A stretch of DNA of 37,701 nucleotides from JAVKLU01 sp031538895 (GTDB lineage Bacteria > Pseudomonadota > Gammaproteobacteria > Burkholderiales > Burkholderiaceae): positions 1 through 37,701 of the forward strand of contig JAVKLU010000047.1 of assembly GCA_031538895.1 (NCBI GenBank), given 5' to 3'. Shown piece after piece: positions 6,890 to 15,067 of the stretch. Position 1 is the stretch's first letter, and every line of letters begins with the position of its first letter. The translations under genes were made by a program, and so were the position numbers. Under the pieces are notes generated by a model that worked only from the letters and a program-made list of their open reading frames with translations, was not told where the DNA came from and made no database searches.

Positions 6890-8134
6890 ATGCTTTACGC
6901 CTACCACGAACAACTTCATACGCTCAGTAAAAACATGCTGTATTGGACTGACGCGGCCTCAAAAATGTTGTCTTACTTTGATCAAGGATCAAGCAAATTA
7001 TTGGTAAACAACCAGATCGTTGCTGGGTTTGAAGTATTTAACCGACTGGTTCGTCAATATGAAAAACCAGCTTTCAATTTGACACAAACCGCAGAAAATT
7101 TAACGGTTACCGAAAAAATTATTAGTAGTAAAGCCTTCTGCCATCTCATTCACTTTGAACGCACCAACCCCACAGGAGAGATCGTTAAAGGTAGGGCAAA
7201 GATTTTATTAGTTTCCCCAATGTCAGGACATCACGCAACACTCTTGCGTGATACCGTCAAGGCCTTGATTGATACGCACGACGTCTATGTTACAGATTGG
7301 CAAAACGCTCGTGAGGTACCAATGTCCGAGGGTTCTTTCTCCTTCGATGACTACGTTAGTTACGTATTACAGTTTATTCAAATATTAAGTGAGCAAGAGC
7401 GCATACACGTGATGGCCGTATGCCAACCAACGGTTCCCGTGTTAGCGGCGATCAGTTTAATGTCTCAAAACAATAATTCACTGCGCCCTCTTTCAATGAC
7501 GCTCATGGGAGGGCCAATTGATGTTCGTGCCGCACCCACTGATGTGACGCGCTTCGCCACAAAACATTCCTTGCAATGGTTTAAAAATCACGTGATCAGC
7601 CAGGTTCCTTACAACTATGCAGGTGCTGGTCGTCAAGTGTATCCAGGTTTTTTGCAACACATGGCATTTGTCAGTATGAATCCGGGACGGCACTGGAATG
7701 CTCATCTTGATTTTTTTCATCACTTAATTGAAGGCGATCAAAGTTCGGCCGATTCGCATCGCCGTTTTTACGATGAATACAATGCCGTTGCTGATTTGCC
7801 TGCTGAATTTTATCTCGACACTATTGAAAAAGTTTTTCAAAATGCTGACTTAGCTCGAGGTACTTTAGTTGTTTCAGGTGTAAAAGTTGACCCTAGTGCG
7901 ATTACTGATGTGGCACTGTTAACCGTTGAAGGCGGTCGGGATGATATTTCTGCGCCGGAACAAACTACGGCTGCGCATATTTTATGCAGTGCTTTGCCGA
8001 AAGAAAAACAGGCAAAACTATTTATGGAAACCGCAGGTCACTATGGTGTGTTTAGCGGCAGTTTATGGCGTAAAAGCATTGCTCCTGAAATTAAAAAATT
8101 TATGGCTGCTCATTCCAATAATGAATTGGTTTAA
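6890..8134 (+). CDS. phaZ: Intracellular poly(3-hydroxybutyrate) depolymerase
   Basis: Mobilises stored PHB inside the cell by hydrolysing the polymer. The 414-aa protein begins MLYAYHEQLH, the usual N-terminus of the PhaZa1-type family, and has no signal peptide. It is an alpha/beta-hydrolase with a Cys nucleophile: AVCQPTVP places it at Cys178 in place of the Ser of a lipase box. Likely partners are an Asp in EGGRDDISAP (351 or 352) and His384 in AGHYGVFSG. These are the expected triad positions for this family. It is next to the phasin gene; no PHA synthase gene occurs in the window. It ends 11 bp from the convergent trpF. Confidence 0.94.
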   Translation: MLYAYHEQLHTLSKNMLYWTDAASKMLSYFDQGSSKLLVNNQIVAGFEVFNRLVRQYEKPAFNLTQTAENLTVTEKIISSKAFCHLIHFERTNPTGEIVKGRAKILLVSPMSGHHATLLRDTVKALIDTHDVYVTDWQNAREVPMSEGSFSFDDYVSYVLQFIQILSEQERIHVMAVCQPTVPVLAAISLMSQNNNSLRPLSMTLMGGPIDVRAAPTDVTRFATKHSLQWFKNHVISQVPYNYAGAGRQVYPGFLQHMAFVSMNPGRHWNAHLDFFHHLIEGDQSSADSHRRFYDEYNAVADLPAEFYLDTIEKVFQNADLARGTLVVSGVKVDPSAITDVALLTVEGGRDDISAPEQTTAAHILCSALPKEKQAKLFMETAGHYGVFSGSLWRKSIAPEIKKFMAAHSNNELV

Positions 8135-8145
8135 AGCAAAATAGA

Positions 8146-8796
8146 CTACAACGATTTCACTGCGTCCATAAAATCTGTCATTTTTCGTAAATCTTTTTTA
8201 CCGTGGCTAGACTCTATTCCGCTGGATACATCTACGGCATAGGGTCGAACCATTGTAATGGCTGCGCCGATATTTTGTGACGTTAAACCGCCAGCCAGTA
8301 TGAATTTACAGTTATCATTTTGATTGTATCTTCCGTTGATTACAGACCAATCAAACGTCAAGCCTGCCCCCCCATAACTATCACTCGGCGTATCTAACAA
8401 TAATCCTCGAAAGTAGGTGCTGGCCGTGCTAAAACCTGATTCGATCGAATTAAGATCAGTTTTGGAATCAACGGGGACCGCTTTAATAAATGGTAAGCAC
8501 AAATTTTCAGCTATCTGAGCACATTGCTCAGGCGTTTCATCGCCATGAAATTGCAGACAAGTAAATCGCGCATACATGTGTGCCTTTTGAACTTCAACTA
8601 AAGACGCATTTACAAACAAACCTACACTTATCACAAATGGTGGTAAGGTTTGAATGATTTTTCCCGCATCAGCTGGTGAAATAAAACGCTTGCTGCCATA
8701 ATAAAAAACAAAACCCAAAGCATCTATACCCAATTCAACCGACGCATGAGCATCATCGATGTTAGTAAGACCACAAAATTTCACTCTTGTTCGCAT
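8146..8796 (-). CDS. trpF: Phosphoribosylanthranilate isomerase
   Basis: Third step of tryptophan synthesis from anthranilate: Amadori rearrangement of phosphoribosylanthranilate to CdRP. It is a TIM-barrel of 216 aa from the chosen ATG. Motifs: VKFCGLTN with the catalytic Cys near residue 8, GFVFYYGSKRFI, and the catalytic Asp in LLDTPSDSYGGAGLTFDWS. The frame extends 12 codons further into truA, but the ATG at 8796, 4 bp after the truA stop, gives the conserved MRTRVKFCG start. The truA-trpF order is typical of betaproteobacteria; trpB, which often follows, is absent, and convergent phaZ takes its place. Confidence 0.94.
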   Translation of the reverse strand: MRTRVKFCGLTNIDDAHASVELGIDALGFVFYYGSKRFISPADAGKIIQTLPPFVISVGLFVNASLVEVQKAHMYARFTCLQFHGDETPEQCAQIAENLCLPFIKAVPVDSKTDLNSIESGFSTASTYFRGLLLDTPSDSYGGAGLTFDWSVINGRYNQNDNCKFILAGGLTSQNIGAAITMVRPYAVDVSSGIESSHGKKDLRKMTDFMDAVKSL

Positions 8797-8800
8797 TATC

Positions 8801-9640
8801 TTAAGAGACGGTGTGAGCAAAAAACGGTGCAAAAAAAGTATCTACAATTTCAACTGAAGGAAGCTTCCATTCAGAATCATAGGTTGGCCCCATAAAGTAC
8901 AAACCATCAGGCATAAAAGTTGCCGGTCCGAGGCGTCGATCTTTACCTTCTAAGACTTCGCTAATCCAACTTGGTACGCGTTTACCGTACCCCACCAGTA
9001 GCAAAGCTCCCATCAGGTTACGCACCATATTGTGCAAAAAACCTTCGGCTTCAAAATGAAAAAAAAACATTGACCCACGTTGTGAAACAGATGCAGTGGA
9101 AAGCGTCCGAATTGGTGAAAGGGCTTGACAGTCAGTCGACCTGAAACTTGTAAAGTCGTGTCGACCGCGTAAAAGATCCAACGCCTGATTGATCCATTCA
9201 ATGTTTAATGGATGGATTACCCAGCCGACGCGTTGATGAAATAAAGGCCAAGAAGTTGGTGATTGATGCAGAATATAGATATAACGTCGAGTTTTAGCAC
9301 TAAATCTTGCATGAAAATCTATGGACATTTCACGCGCCCACAAAACTCGAATCGATGGCGCCAAGAAGGCATTCACTCCTCTGACCCAAGAATATTCCTG
9401 ACGATTAAGATTAACAACATCGAAATGAATCACTTGCTGGAGAGCATGGACGCCCGAATCTGTGCGACCAGAAGCTGTGCTTTTCAGTTTTTGCTTGGTA
9501 AATTTTTGCAGCGCAAGGTGTAATTGACTTTGAATGGTTTCAAAATTAGGTTGAACTTGCCATCCATGCCATAGCGACCCGTCGTATTGAAGCCCTAAAG
9601 CGATCCGTTTTCTATTGAGCACTAAATCTGGAATCGTCAT
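8801..9640 (-). CDS. truA: tRNA pseudouridine(38-40) synthase TruA
   Basis: Converts uridines 38-40 of the tRNA anticodon arm to pseudouridine. The protein is 279 aa. The catalytic motif GRTDSGVHA contains Asp61; LGLQYDGSLWHGWQ near the N-terminus and FLHNMVRNLMG near residue 205 are family signatures. It lies between fimV upstream and trpF downstream on the same strand, with only 4 bp to trpF, suggesting co-transcription. Confidence 0.97.
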   Translation of the reverse strand: MTIPDLVLNRKRIALGLQYDGSLWHGWQVQPNFETIQSQLHLALQKFTKQKLKSTASGRTDSGVHALQQVIHFDVVNLNRQEYSWVRGVNAFLAPSIRVLWAREMSIDFHARFSAKTRRYIYILHQSPTSWPLFHQRVGWVIHPLNIEWINQALDLLRGRHDFTSFRSTDCQALSPIRTLSTASVSQRGSMFFFHFEAEGFLHNMVRNLMGALLLVGYGKRVPSWISEVLEGKDRRLGPATFMPDGLYFMGPTYDSEWKLPSVEIVDTFFAPFFAHTVS

Positions 9641-9705
9641 TAATGCGCTGTTGTATTTTATTTTTATCGCATTAGAAAATAAGCACTCAAATCACACACG
9701 CCAAA

Positions 9706-11658
9706 TTAAACTGCTTCTTGCTGTAATAAAGCTAATGATTTTTTTGCCTTTTGTGAAATATCTTCCGTGCCAAACATAATTACCTCATTCAACAACTGAG
9801 AAGCAGTGTCTTTTTCACCGATGTCAATATAAGCAAGTGCCAAGTCATACTTAATATTCATTTCAGTATTGTCGTCTAATAAATGAAAATCTGGTTTAGT
9901 TAGCTTCGACGGTTCAAGCATCGCAGAAACATTATTATGAACAGAATCAAAATCAACTAAATTTACTTGATTTTCACTTTGTGCTTTTTCAGATAGACCT
10001 GACGAACCAGTGGGAGGCGCCGTAATCTTTTGCGATAACTTATCAAATAATTGATTCAAAGAAATCGAATTAGACGGCAAATTAGAAGGCGAATTTTCTG
10101 GGGTGTGATTTGATTTTTTCATTTTTGCATCATTAGCATTTAAACGAGAGGCCCGACTGCGGACACGAGAGTCACCTTGATCAACTACAGTAGAACGAGG
10201 GCGACGGAATGTCGCCGAAGAAGCTTCTGAATATAAAGCTCCCGCATTACCGCCATCTAAAACCTTGTAGCCGACGGCACTGAAATTAGCTTCTCGAGAA
10301 GCTCTAAATCTAAAAAATCCGTAGATTAACAAGAAAATAAAGGCGATTAAAGGCAAGCCATAAATTAAATATTTTGCATACTCAAAACTTGACTGCTTTA
10401 CCCCTTCCCTTGCAGCAATTTCCTTTAAACTACCATTCAAAGACACAGCATCACCTAAATTTATTGCAGTGCTTGCTGAAACAATATCTTGAGCGACATT
10501 GTCCTCCATAGCAGAGCGTGCAACTCCATCCCTACCCTTACCGTCGACATTATTAGTCATCAACAATCTGTCGCCAGATTTTTTACTAGGATTATTAATT
10601 GACGGTGATACCCGAACCTTCCCAGAGGATTCCCGTAAAGTATTATTCAGCGAACGAAAATCCGCATACTGCGCATCCACAATCAAACGCGCATCGGCCA
10701 CAGAAACCATATCTAAATTCTCTTTGGTAGGAATTTCAAGCTCAATACCGACTTCCATCATATTCATATTCCGCTGACCAAAGAGATAAGAATTTCGACG
10801 GTACAAGGCCACCAACATCTGATCCAAATTCAAACCTTCAAAAATATAATTTGACGCGATTGCACTTAAGGTGTCACCAGACTTAACAATATATGTTTTA
10901 GCCGAATTCGAGGCCATTAAAGGAGCTTCGATTAAAGGAGCATCCATTAAAACAGGCGCCTCCAAACGATTTTCCAAAACAGGCGCAGACAAAGAGTCCG
11001 AAACAACCAAAGCAGGTTGAACAGCCATTGCAGAAATTGCGCTTTGAGGAACATTTGGCGCAACACCAAGAGAAACCGACGGCTGAATAGAGGGTGTCAA
11101 ACCAACACCAGGTATGAACTGCCCCATATCCGGCACCAAGGGCACTGCTGAACCACCAACTCGGACAGGGACATTAGCTACGGAAGCATTAGCAATAACC
11201 GGCGAAGAATCTTGAACCAACGGGGAAAAAGGTTCAGCAACGGGAGGCTTGACATCTCCCGCAGCAGCAGCATCAAGTAAAAAGGAATACTCTTTCACCG
11301 CACGCCCCGAAGGCCACGCCAACTCAACAATCATGCTCACCGAACGCTCAGCAAAAGGTTTTTCAGTTGTCACCGTCAATATTGCCGTGCGATCTGCCGT
11401 CGGTTCAACGACATAATTCGCGCCAAGCAAAATTCCCAAATTTGACGAAGCAGCGCCAGATTCAGCATCTGAAGGTGAAATACGTGCACTTAAACCATCT
11501 AACTCTTCGTCAGATACATTTTTTAACTCGACTTTAACTTTTAGCGGCTGACCAACTGTTGAGTAAACACTCAGACGTCCCAAATCCAAACCCCACACCG
11601 TCACGGAAGACATGAGCCCGATAACAAGCAAGCTACGGAATAGGGAATGCATCAACAT
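9706..11658 (-). CDS. fimV: FimV/HubP-like inner-membrane scaffold protein
   Basis: The FimV family organises the cell pole and is needed for type IV pilus function and twitching in Pseudomonas. The 650-aa product has an N-terminal signal segment (about residues 1-23, ending VTVWG). A periplasmic FimV N-terminal domain follows (DLGRLSVYSTVGQPLKVKVE onward). A Pro/Ala/Val-rich linker leads to a LysM peptidoglycan-binding motif (TYIVKSGDTLSAIASNYI). One membrane helix is present (LIYGLPLIAFIFLLIYGFF). The cytoplasmic part ends in the conserved TPR-like domain (YDLALAYIDIGEKDTASQLL). It is shorter than the roughly 900-aa Pseudomonas FimV, mostly through the linkers. Its position before truA is the usual betaproteobacterial arrangement. 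Confidence 0.93.
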   Translation of the reverse strand: MLMHSLFRSLLVIGLMSSVTVWGLDLGRLSVYSTVGQPLKVKVELKNVSDEELDGLSARISPSDAESGAASSNLGILLGANYVVEPTADRTAILTVTTEKPFAERSVSMIVELAWPSGRAVKEYSFLLDAAAAGDVKPPVAEPFSPLVQDSSPVIANASVANVPVRVGGSAVPLVPDMGQFIPGVGLTPSIQPSVSLGVAPNVPQSAISAMAVQPALVVSDSLSAPVLENRLEAPVLMDAPLIEAPLMASNSAKTYIVKSGDTLSAIASNYIFEGLNLDQMLVALYRRNSYLFGQRNMNMMEVGIELEIPTKENLDMVSVADARLIVDAQYADFRSLNNTLRESSGKVRVSPSINNPSKKSGDRLLMTNNVDGKGRDGVARSAMEDNVAQDIVSASTAINLGDAVSLNGSLKEIAAREGVKQSSFEYAKYLIYGLPLIAFIFLLIYGFFRFRASREANFSAVGYKVLDGGNAGALYSEASSATFRRPRSTVVDQGDSRVRSRASRLNANDAKMKKSNHTPENSPSNLPSNSISLNQLFDKLSQKITAPPTGSSGLSEKAQSENQVNLVDFDSVHNNVSAMLEPSKLTKPDFHLLDDNTEMNIKYDLALAYIDIGEKDTASQLLNEVIMFGTEDISQKAKKSLALLQQEAV

Positions 11659-11773
11659 AAATTTAGTATTATTCTATTAAACAGTATAGTGACGACGGCA
11701 TTATGCCTTAAAAAGGCATATAAATCAAACAATTACAATCATTTTATTAAGGATAGTTAACTTGTTTCCAATA

Positions 11774-11800
11774 AAAAAATTAATTTAAAGTTAATTTTTT
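11774..11800 (-). terminator. AT-rich terminator at the end of rnr
   Basis: A 10-bp inverted repeat made only of A and T, aaaaaattaa/ttaatttttt (11774-11783 with 11791-11800), overlaps the rnr stop codon and ends in a T-run on the minus strand. The stem has no GC pairs, so its efficiency is doubtful. Confidence 0.45.
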
Positions 11801-14082
11801 GTATCTAACTCAAAATCAATTTTTCGCTCGTTCAATTTAACCGAAACCAGATTTACACGCACACCCCCCCCTAAACTCAAACGTTTGCCATTGGCTTTAT
11901 TAGTCCAGCATAAACGCGTCTCATCATATTGATAATGTGCGGCAATCAGGCTTTCAGCGCTAATCAAACCTTGAATATCCCAATCAAGCAGTTGAACAAA
12001 CACGCCATAGTGCAAGACCGATGCAATTGTACCAGAGAGTTCTTGTCCAAGTTTTTGCTGCATAAAGAAACATTTCCAATAAGAGTGAACATCACGAACC
12101 GCTTCATCAGCTCGACGCTCGCGTTCAGAACATAAACCTCCCAAGTAAGCCCAAATATTAATCCCATCACGGCCTACAACACCAACACTCTCTAATTCAC
12201 CGGCATCCAAAAAAGGATGATATTTTCTTTTTTCTAACTTTGCTTTGATTGCGCGATGTACCAATAAATCAGGATAACGTCGGATCGGACTCGTAAAATG
12301 TGTATAGGCGTCATACGCTAGGCCAAAATGACCTTTATTTTTAGCGCTGTATACCGCCTGTTTCATCGTGCGCAATACGAGTCCTGAAAGCGTTGCACCC
12401 AAAGGATGAGCAGCAATTTTTTTAGTGAGCGCGGCTAAATCTTGCGCGATCGTGTCGGTGGTTATCTTCACGCTACCGATTCCATACAGTTTTAATTGCG
12501 CCAGTAATTGTTTGACTTTGACCGGATCAGGCGCTTCATGCACTCGAAACAAACTTGGCACTGTCGCTAAATATTCTGCAGCACAAACATTTGCTGCCAA
12601 CATGCATTCTTCAATCAAGCGATGCGCATCGTTCCGTTGTTTCGTGTGTAAGTTAATCACTTGACGAGACTGATTGAACTCAAATACGGTTTCACCCACT
12701 TCAAAATTTAAAGCCCCCCGCTTTTCTCGGGACGACAACAAAATATCGCTCAGCTGTTTCAGTGTACGTAAATAGGCAATGAGTTCGATATCCACAAACC
12801 CATCTAAATCATTTTGTAATACCTTCGCAACTTGTTCATAGGTCAAACGTGCGCGAGAATGAATCAATGCGGAATAAAATTCATATCGCTGTGTGACGCC
12901 GTAACTATCAATATCAATTTCACAAACTAAAACATTGCGATCTTGATTAGGTATCAAGGAGCAGATACCGTTAGATAAACTTTCTGGCAACATTGGTATC
13001 ACTTGTTGCGGAAAATACACCGATGTCGCGCGTAAGCGCGCCTCAATATCTAAAGCATCACCATCTCGGACATATTCAGACACGTCGGCAATTGCTACGT
13101 ACAAACGGTATCCGCCGCGCTTGCCAATTTTGATTGGAGTGCAGTACACCGCATCATCAAAATCTCGCGCATCCGCACCATCAATCGTTACAAAGGGCAA
13201 AGCGCGTAAATCAATTCGCGAAAGTTCTGGCTCTGGATATATTTTTTTAGTGCTCGGTTTTTTAGATGTTTTTGCTACAGATAAAACCGCATCAATCTTT
13301 TGTGACACTTTATTGCCCAGTGCAATAGCTTCTTTGGGGAAGACGCTCGGCACTGCGTAACGTCTCACCGCAATTTCAATTTCAATACCTGGTGTTGTCG
13401 GCTCGCCCAACAACTCACTAATAATCAATTCAATCGCGTCAAAACGATCTGGATAGTTGACTATTTTCCCCACCACAACCATCCCCGAACGAAGTACCGA
13501 TTTGATTTTAGGATCGATTTTTTGAATCGTGACATCTTGTTGCAAGCGTCGATCTAAAGAATGAAATATCCATCCGTCATCACGACTATGTTCGACAGTC
13601 CCAGTTAAATGCGTTTGACTGCGCGACAGAATCTCAATAACCTTGTAATTTTGACGGCTCTTAAAAGCTGTTTTAGTTGGTGGTTTGCGTCCAGAACGAC
13701 TTACTGCTCCGTTATCCGCCTTCACATGCACCAAATCGCCATGCATCACTTTAGACAGTTCAGCGGCCAAGATAAACAAGTCTTCCTGTCCATTTCCTTG
13801 CGCTAAAAATCCAAACCCATCAGGATGAATTGACACTCGTCCCGTAATAAATTTTTTATTACTTGAAACGATTTGTCCTTGTTTTTTAACTTTTAATAAC
13901 TCGTCTTTGCACATTGCAAAAATTCGTTTTTCTAATCCTGGTAAGGCTTTGGATGAAATACGTAAAGTCTTAGCTAAAGAGGCCAAGGTGAGCTCTTGTG
14001 GAGTACTGCGCAAACAATTTAAGATGATTTCGCGCGAGGGGATTTTAAAAATTTCAGACAATATATATAGTGGTAAAAACAA
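11791..14082 (-). CDS. rnr: Ribonuclease R
   Basis: Processive 3'-to-5' exoribonuclease that degrades structured RNA and acts in RNA quality control. About 763 aa (E. coli 813). Order: N-terminal winged-helix (IPSREIILNCLR, residues about 15-60), cold-shock domains (ITGRVSIHPDGFGFL onward), RNB catalytic domain with the metal-binding Asp cluster DGADARDFDDAVY (about 300-315) and the signature THFTSPIRRYPDLLVHRAI (about 575), then a C-terminal S1 domain (SGTIASVLHYGVFVQLLDWD). The usual Lys-rich tail is missing. The start is uncertain: in this frame only a TTG is available near 14082, while the ATG overlapping the preceding gene's stop (TAATG, 14091-14095) is in another frame. Confidence 0.93.
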   Translation of the reverse strand: MFLPLYILSEIFKIPSREIILNCLRSTPQELTLASLAKTLRISSKALPGLEKRIFAMCKDELLKVKKQGQIVSSNKKFITGRVSIHPDGFGFLAQGNGQEDLFILAAELSKVMHGDLVHVKADNGAVSRSGRKPPTKTAFKSRQNYKVIEILSRSQTHLTGTVEHSRDDGWIFHSLDRRLQQDVTIQKIDPKIKSVLRSGMVVVGKIVNYPDRFDAIELIISELLGEPTTPGIEIEIAVRRYAVPSVFPKEAIALGNKVSQKIDAVLSVAKTSKKPSTKKIYPEPELSRIDLRALPFVTIDGADARDFDDAVYCTPIKIGKRGGYRLYVAIADVSEYVRDGDALDIEARLRATSVYFPQQVIPMLPESLSNGICSLIPNQDRNVLVCEIDIDSYGVTQRYEFYSALIHSRARLTYEQVAKVLQNDLDGFVDIELIAYLRTLKQLSDILLSSREKRGALNFEVGETVFEFNQSRQVINLHTKQRNDAHRLIEECMLAANVCAAEYLATVPSLFRVHEAPDPVKVKQLLAQLKLYGIGSVKITTDTIAQDLAALTKKIAAHPLGATLSGLVLRTMKQAVYSAKNKGHFGLAYDAYTHFTSPIRRYPDLLVHRAIKAKLEKRKYHPFLDAGELESVGVVGRDGINIWAYLGGLCSERERRADEAVRDVHSYWKCFFMQQKLGQELSGTIASVLHYGVFVQLLDWDIQGLISAESLIAAHYQYDETRLCWTNKANGKRLSLGGGVRVNLVSVKLNERKIDFELDTKN

Positions 14083-14092
14083 TAAAACGTCA

Positions 14093-14989
14093 TTAAGGTT
14101 TACGTAATAAGTAAATCCCCAACAAAACTAAACAACAACCACCTAACTGCCAAACAGTTGTCGGCTCGTTTAACCAGTAGGCACCTAACACCAAAGTTGA
14201 TACGGGTCCTAGCATACCGGCCTGGGATGCCACCGAAGCCCCGACAATTGACACCGAAAACATCGTCAGCACAACCGGCGCAACTGTGCACGCCAGTGCA
14301 TTAACCATCGACCAGCCATACACGGGCATGGGCAAGATCAAACTTGACCAAGGCCGCAACAATGCAAACTGTAACACGCACACCACAGTTGATACGCACA
14401 TGGCGTAGGCAACCAATCGCAAAGAATCAATTCGCGCCAACATCTCACCGCTGCCTAAAAGGTAAATCGCATAGCTCAATGCCGCGCCCAACACCAATGC
14501 GCTGCCTAACCATACTTGACCGCCAGAGAAGTGTAAGTCGTGAACAAACACCAACACTATTCCTAAATACGCTACGCACAAAGAATACCATTGCCGTGAA
14601 GGAATATGCCGCGAAAATCCTAGTGCACTGATTAGCAAGACAAATGTTGGCGTTAAAAATAACAACAAACGTTCTAATCCCACGCTGATGTATTCCAGAC
14701 CTAAAAAATCCAACATACTGGATAAGTAGTACCCGACTAAACCCAAACCCACTACGCGCCAACGGTCGGATGTCGATAACGCCGGAGAACACGTCATTTT
14801 CCAAGCTGCAATAAGAACAAAAACAGGCGCGGCAAACAACATTCGTAAGGTGATCAACTGAACCGCGTCGATTCCATAGCGATACAAAAATTTGGCCACA
14901 ATCGCTTTAGTCGAAAATAAAATTGCACCCATCATTGCGCACAACAAACCAATGTGGTGCCGGCGCGTTGAGTCCTCAGAAGCGGTCAT
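14093..14989 (-). CDS. DMT-superfamily (EamA) transporter
   Basis: An inner-membrane protein of 298 aa with about ten predicted membrane helices in two EamA repeats (about residues 13-145 and 160-297), the drug/metabolite transporter fold. The first helix region reads GLLCAMMGAILFSTKAIVAK, typical of EamA exporters. The substrate cannot be inferred; members export amino acids, metabolites or dyes. It is in tandem with ligA upstream and rnr downstream, and its stop codon overlaps an ATG (TAATG), suggesting translational coupling to what follows. Confidence 0.88.
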   Translation of the reverse strand: MTASEDSTRRHHIGLLCAMMGAILFSTKAIVAKFLYRYGIDAVQLITLRMLFAAPVFVLIAAWKMTCSPALSTSDRWRVVGLGLVGYYLSSMLDFLGLEYISVGLERLLLFLTPTFVLLISALGFSRHIPSRQWYSLCVAYLGIVLVFVHDLHFSGGQVWLGSALVLGAALSYAIYLLGSGEMLARIDSLRLVAYAMCVSTVVCVLQFALLRPWSSLILPMPVYGWSMVNALACTVAPVVLTMFSVSIVGASVASQAGMLGPVSTLVLGAYWLNEPTTVWQLGGCCLVLLGIYLLRKP

Positions 14990-15067
14990 TACTTAACATA
15001 AAAATTGATGGCGAAAACTAAGAATGTGATGAATCAGTGTTTCGAGGTGTTTTTTGTCGGGCATCAA

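Noticed and set aside
10499..10777. Plus-strand frame of 92 aa inside fimV
   Set aside because: Antisense to a clear FimV coding sequence; no ribosome site or family similarity.
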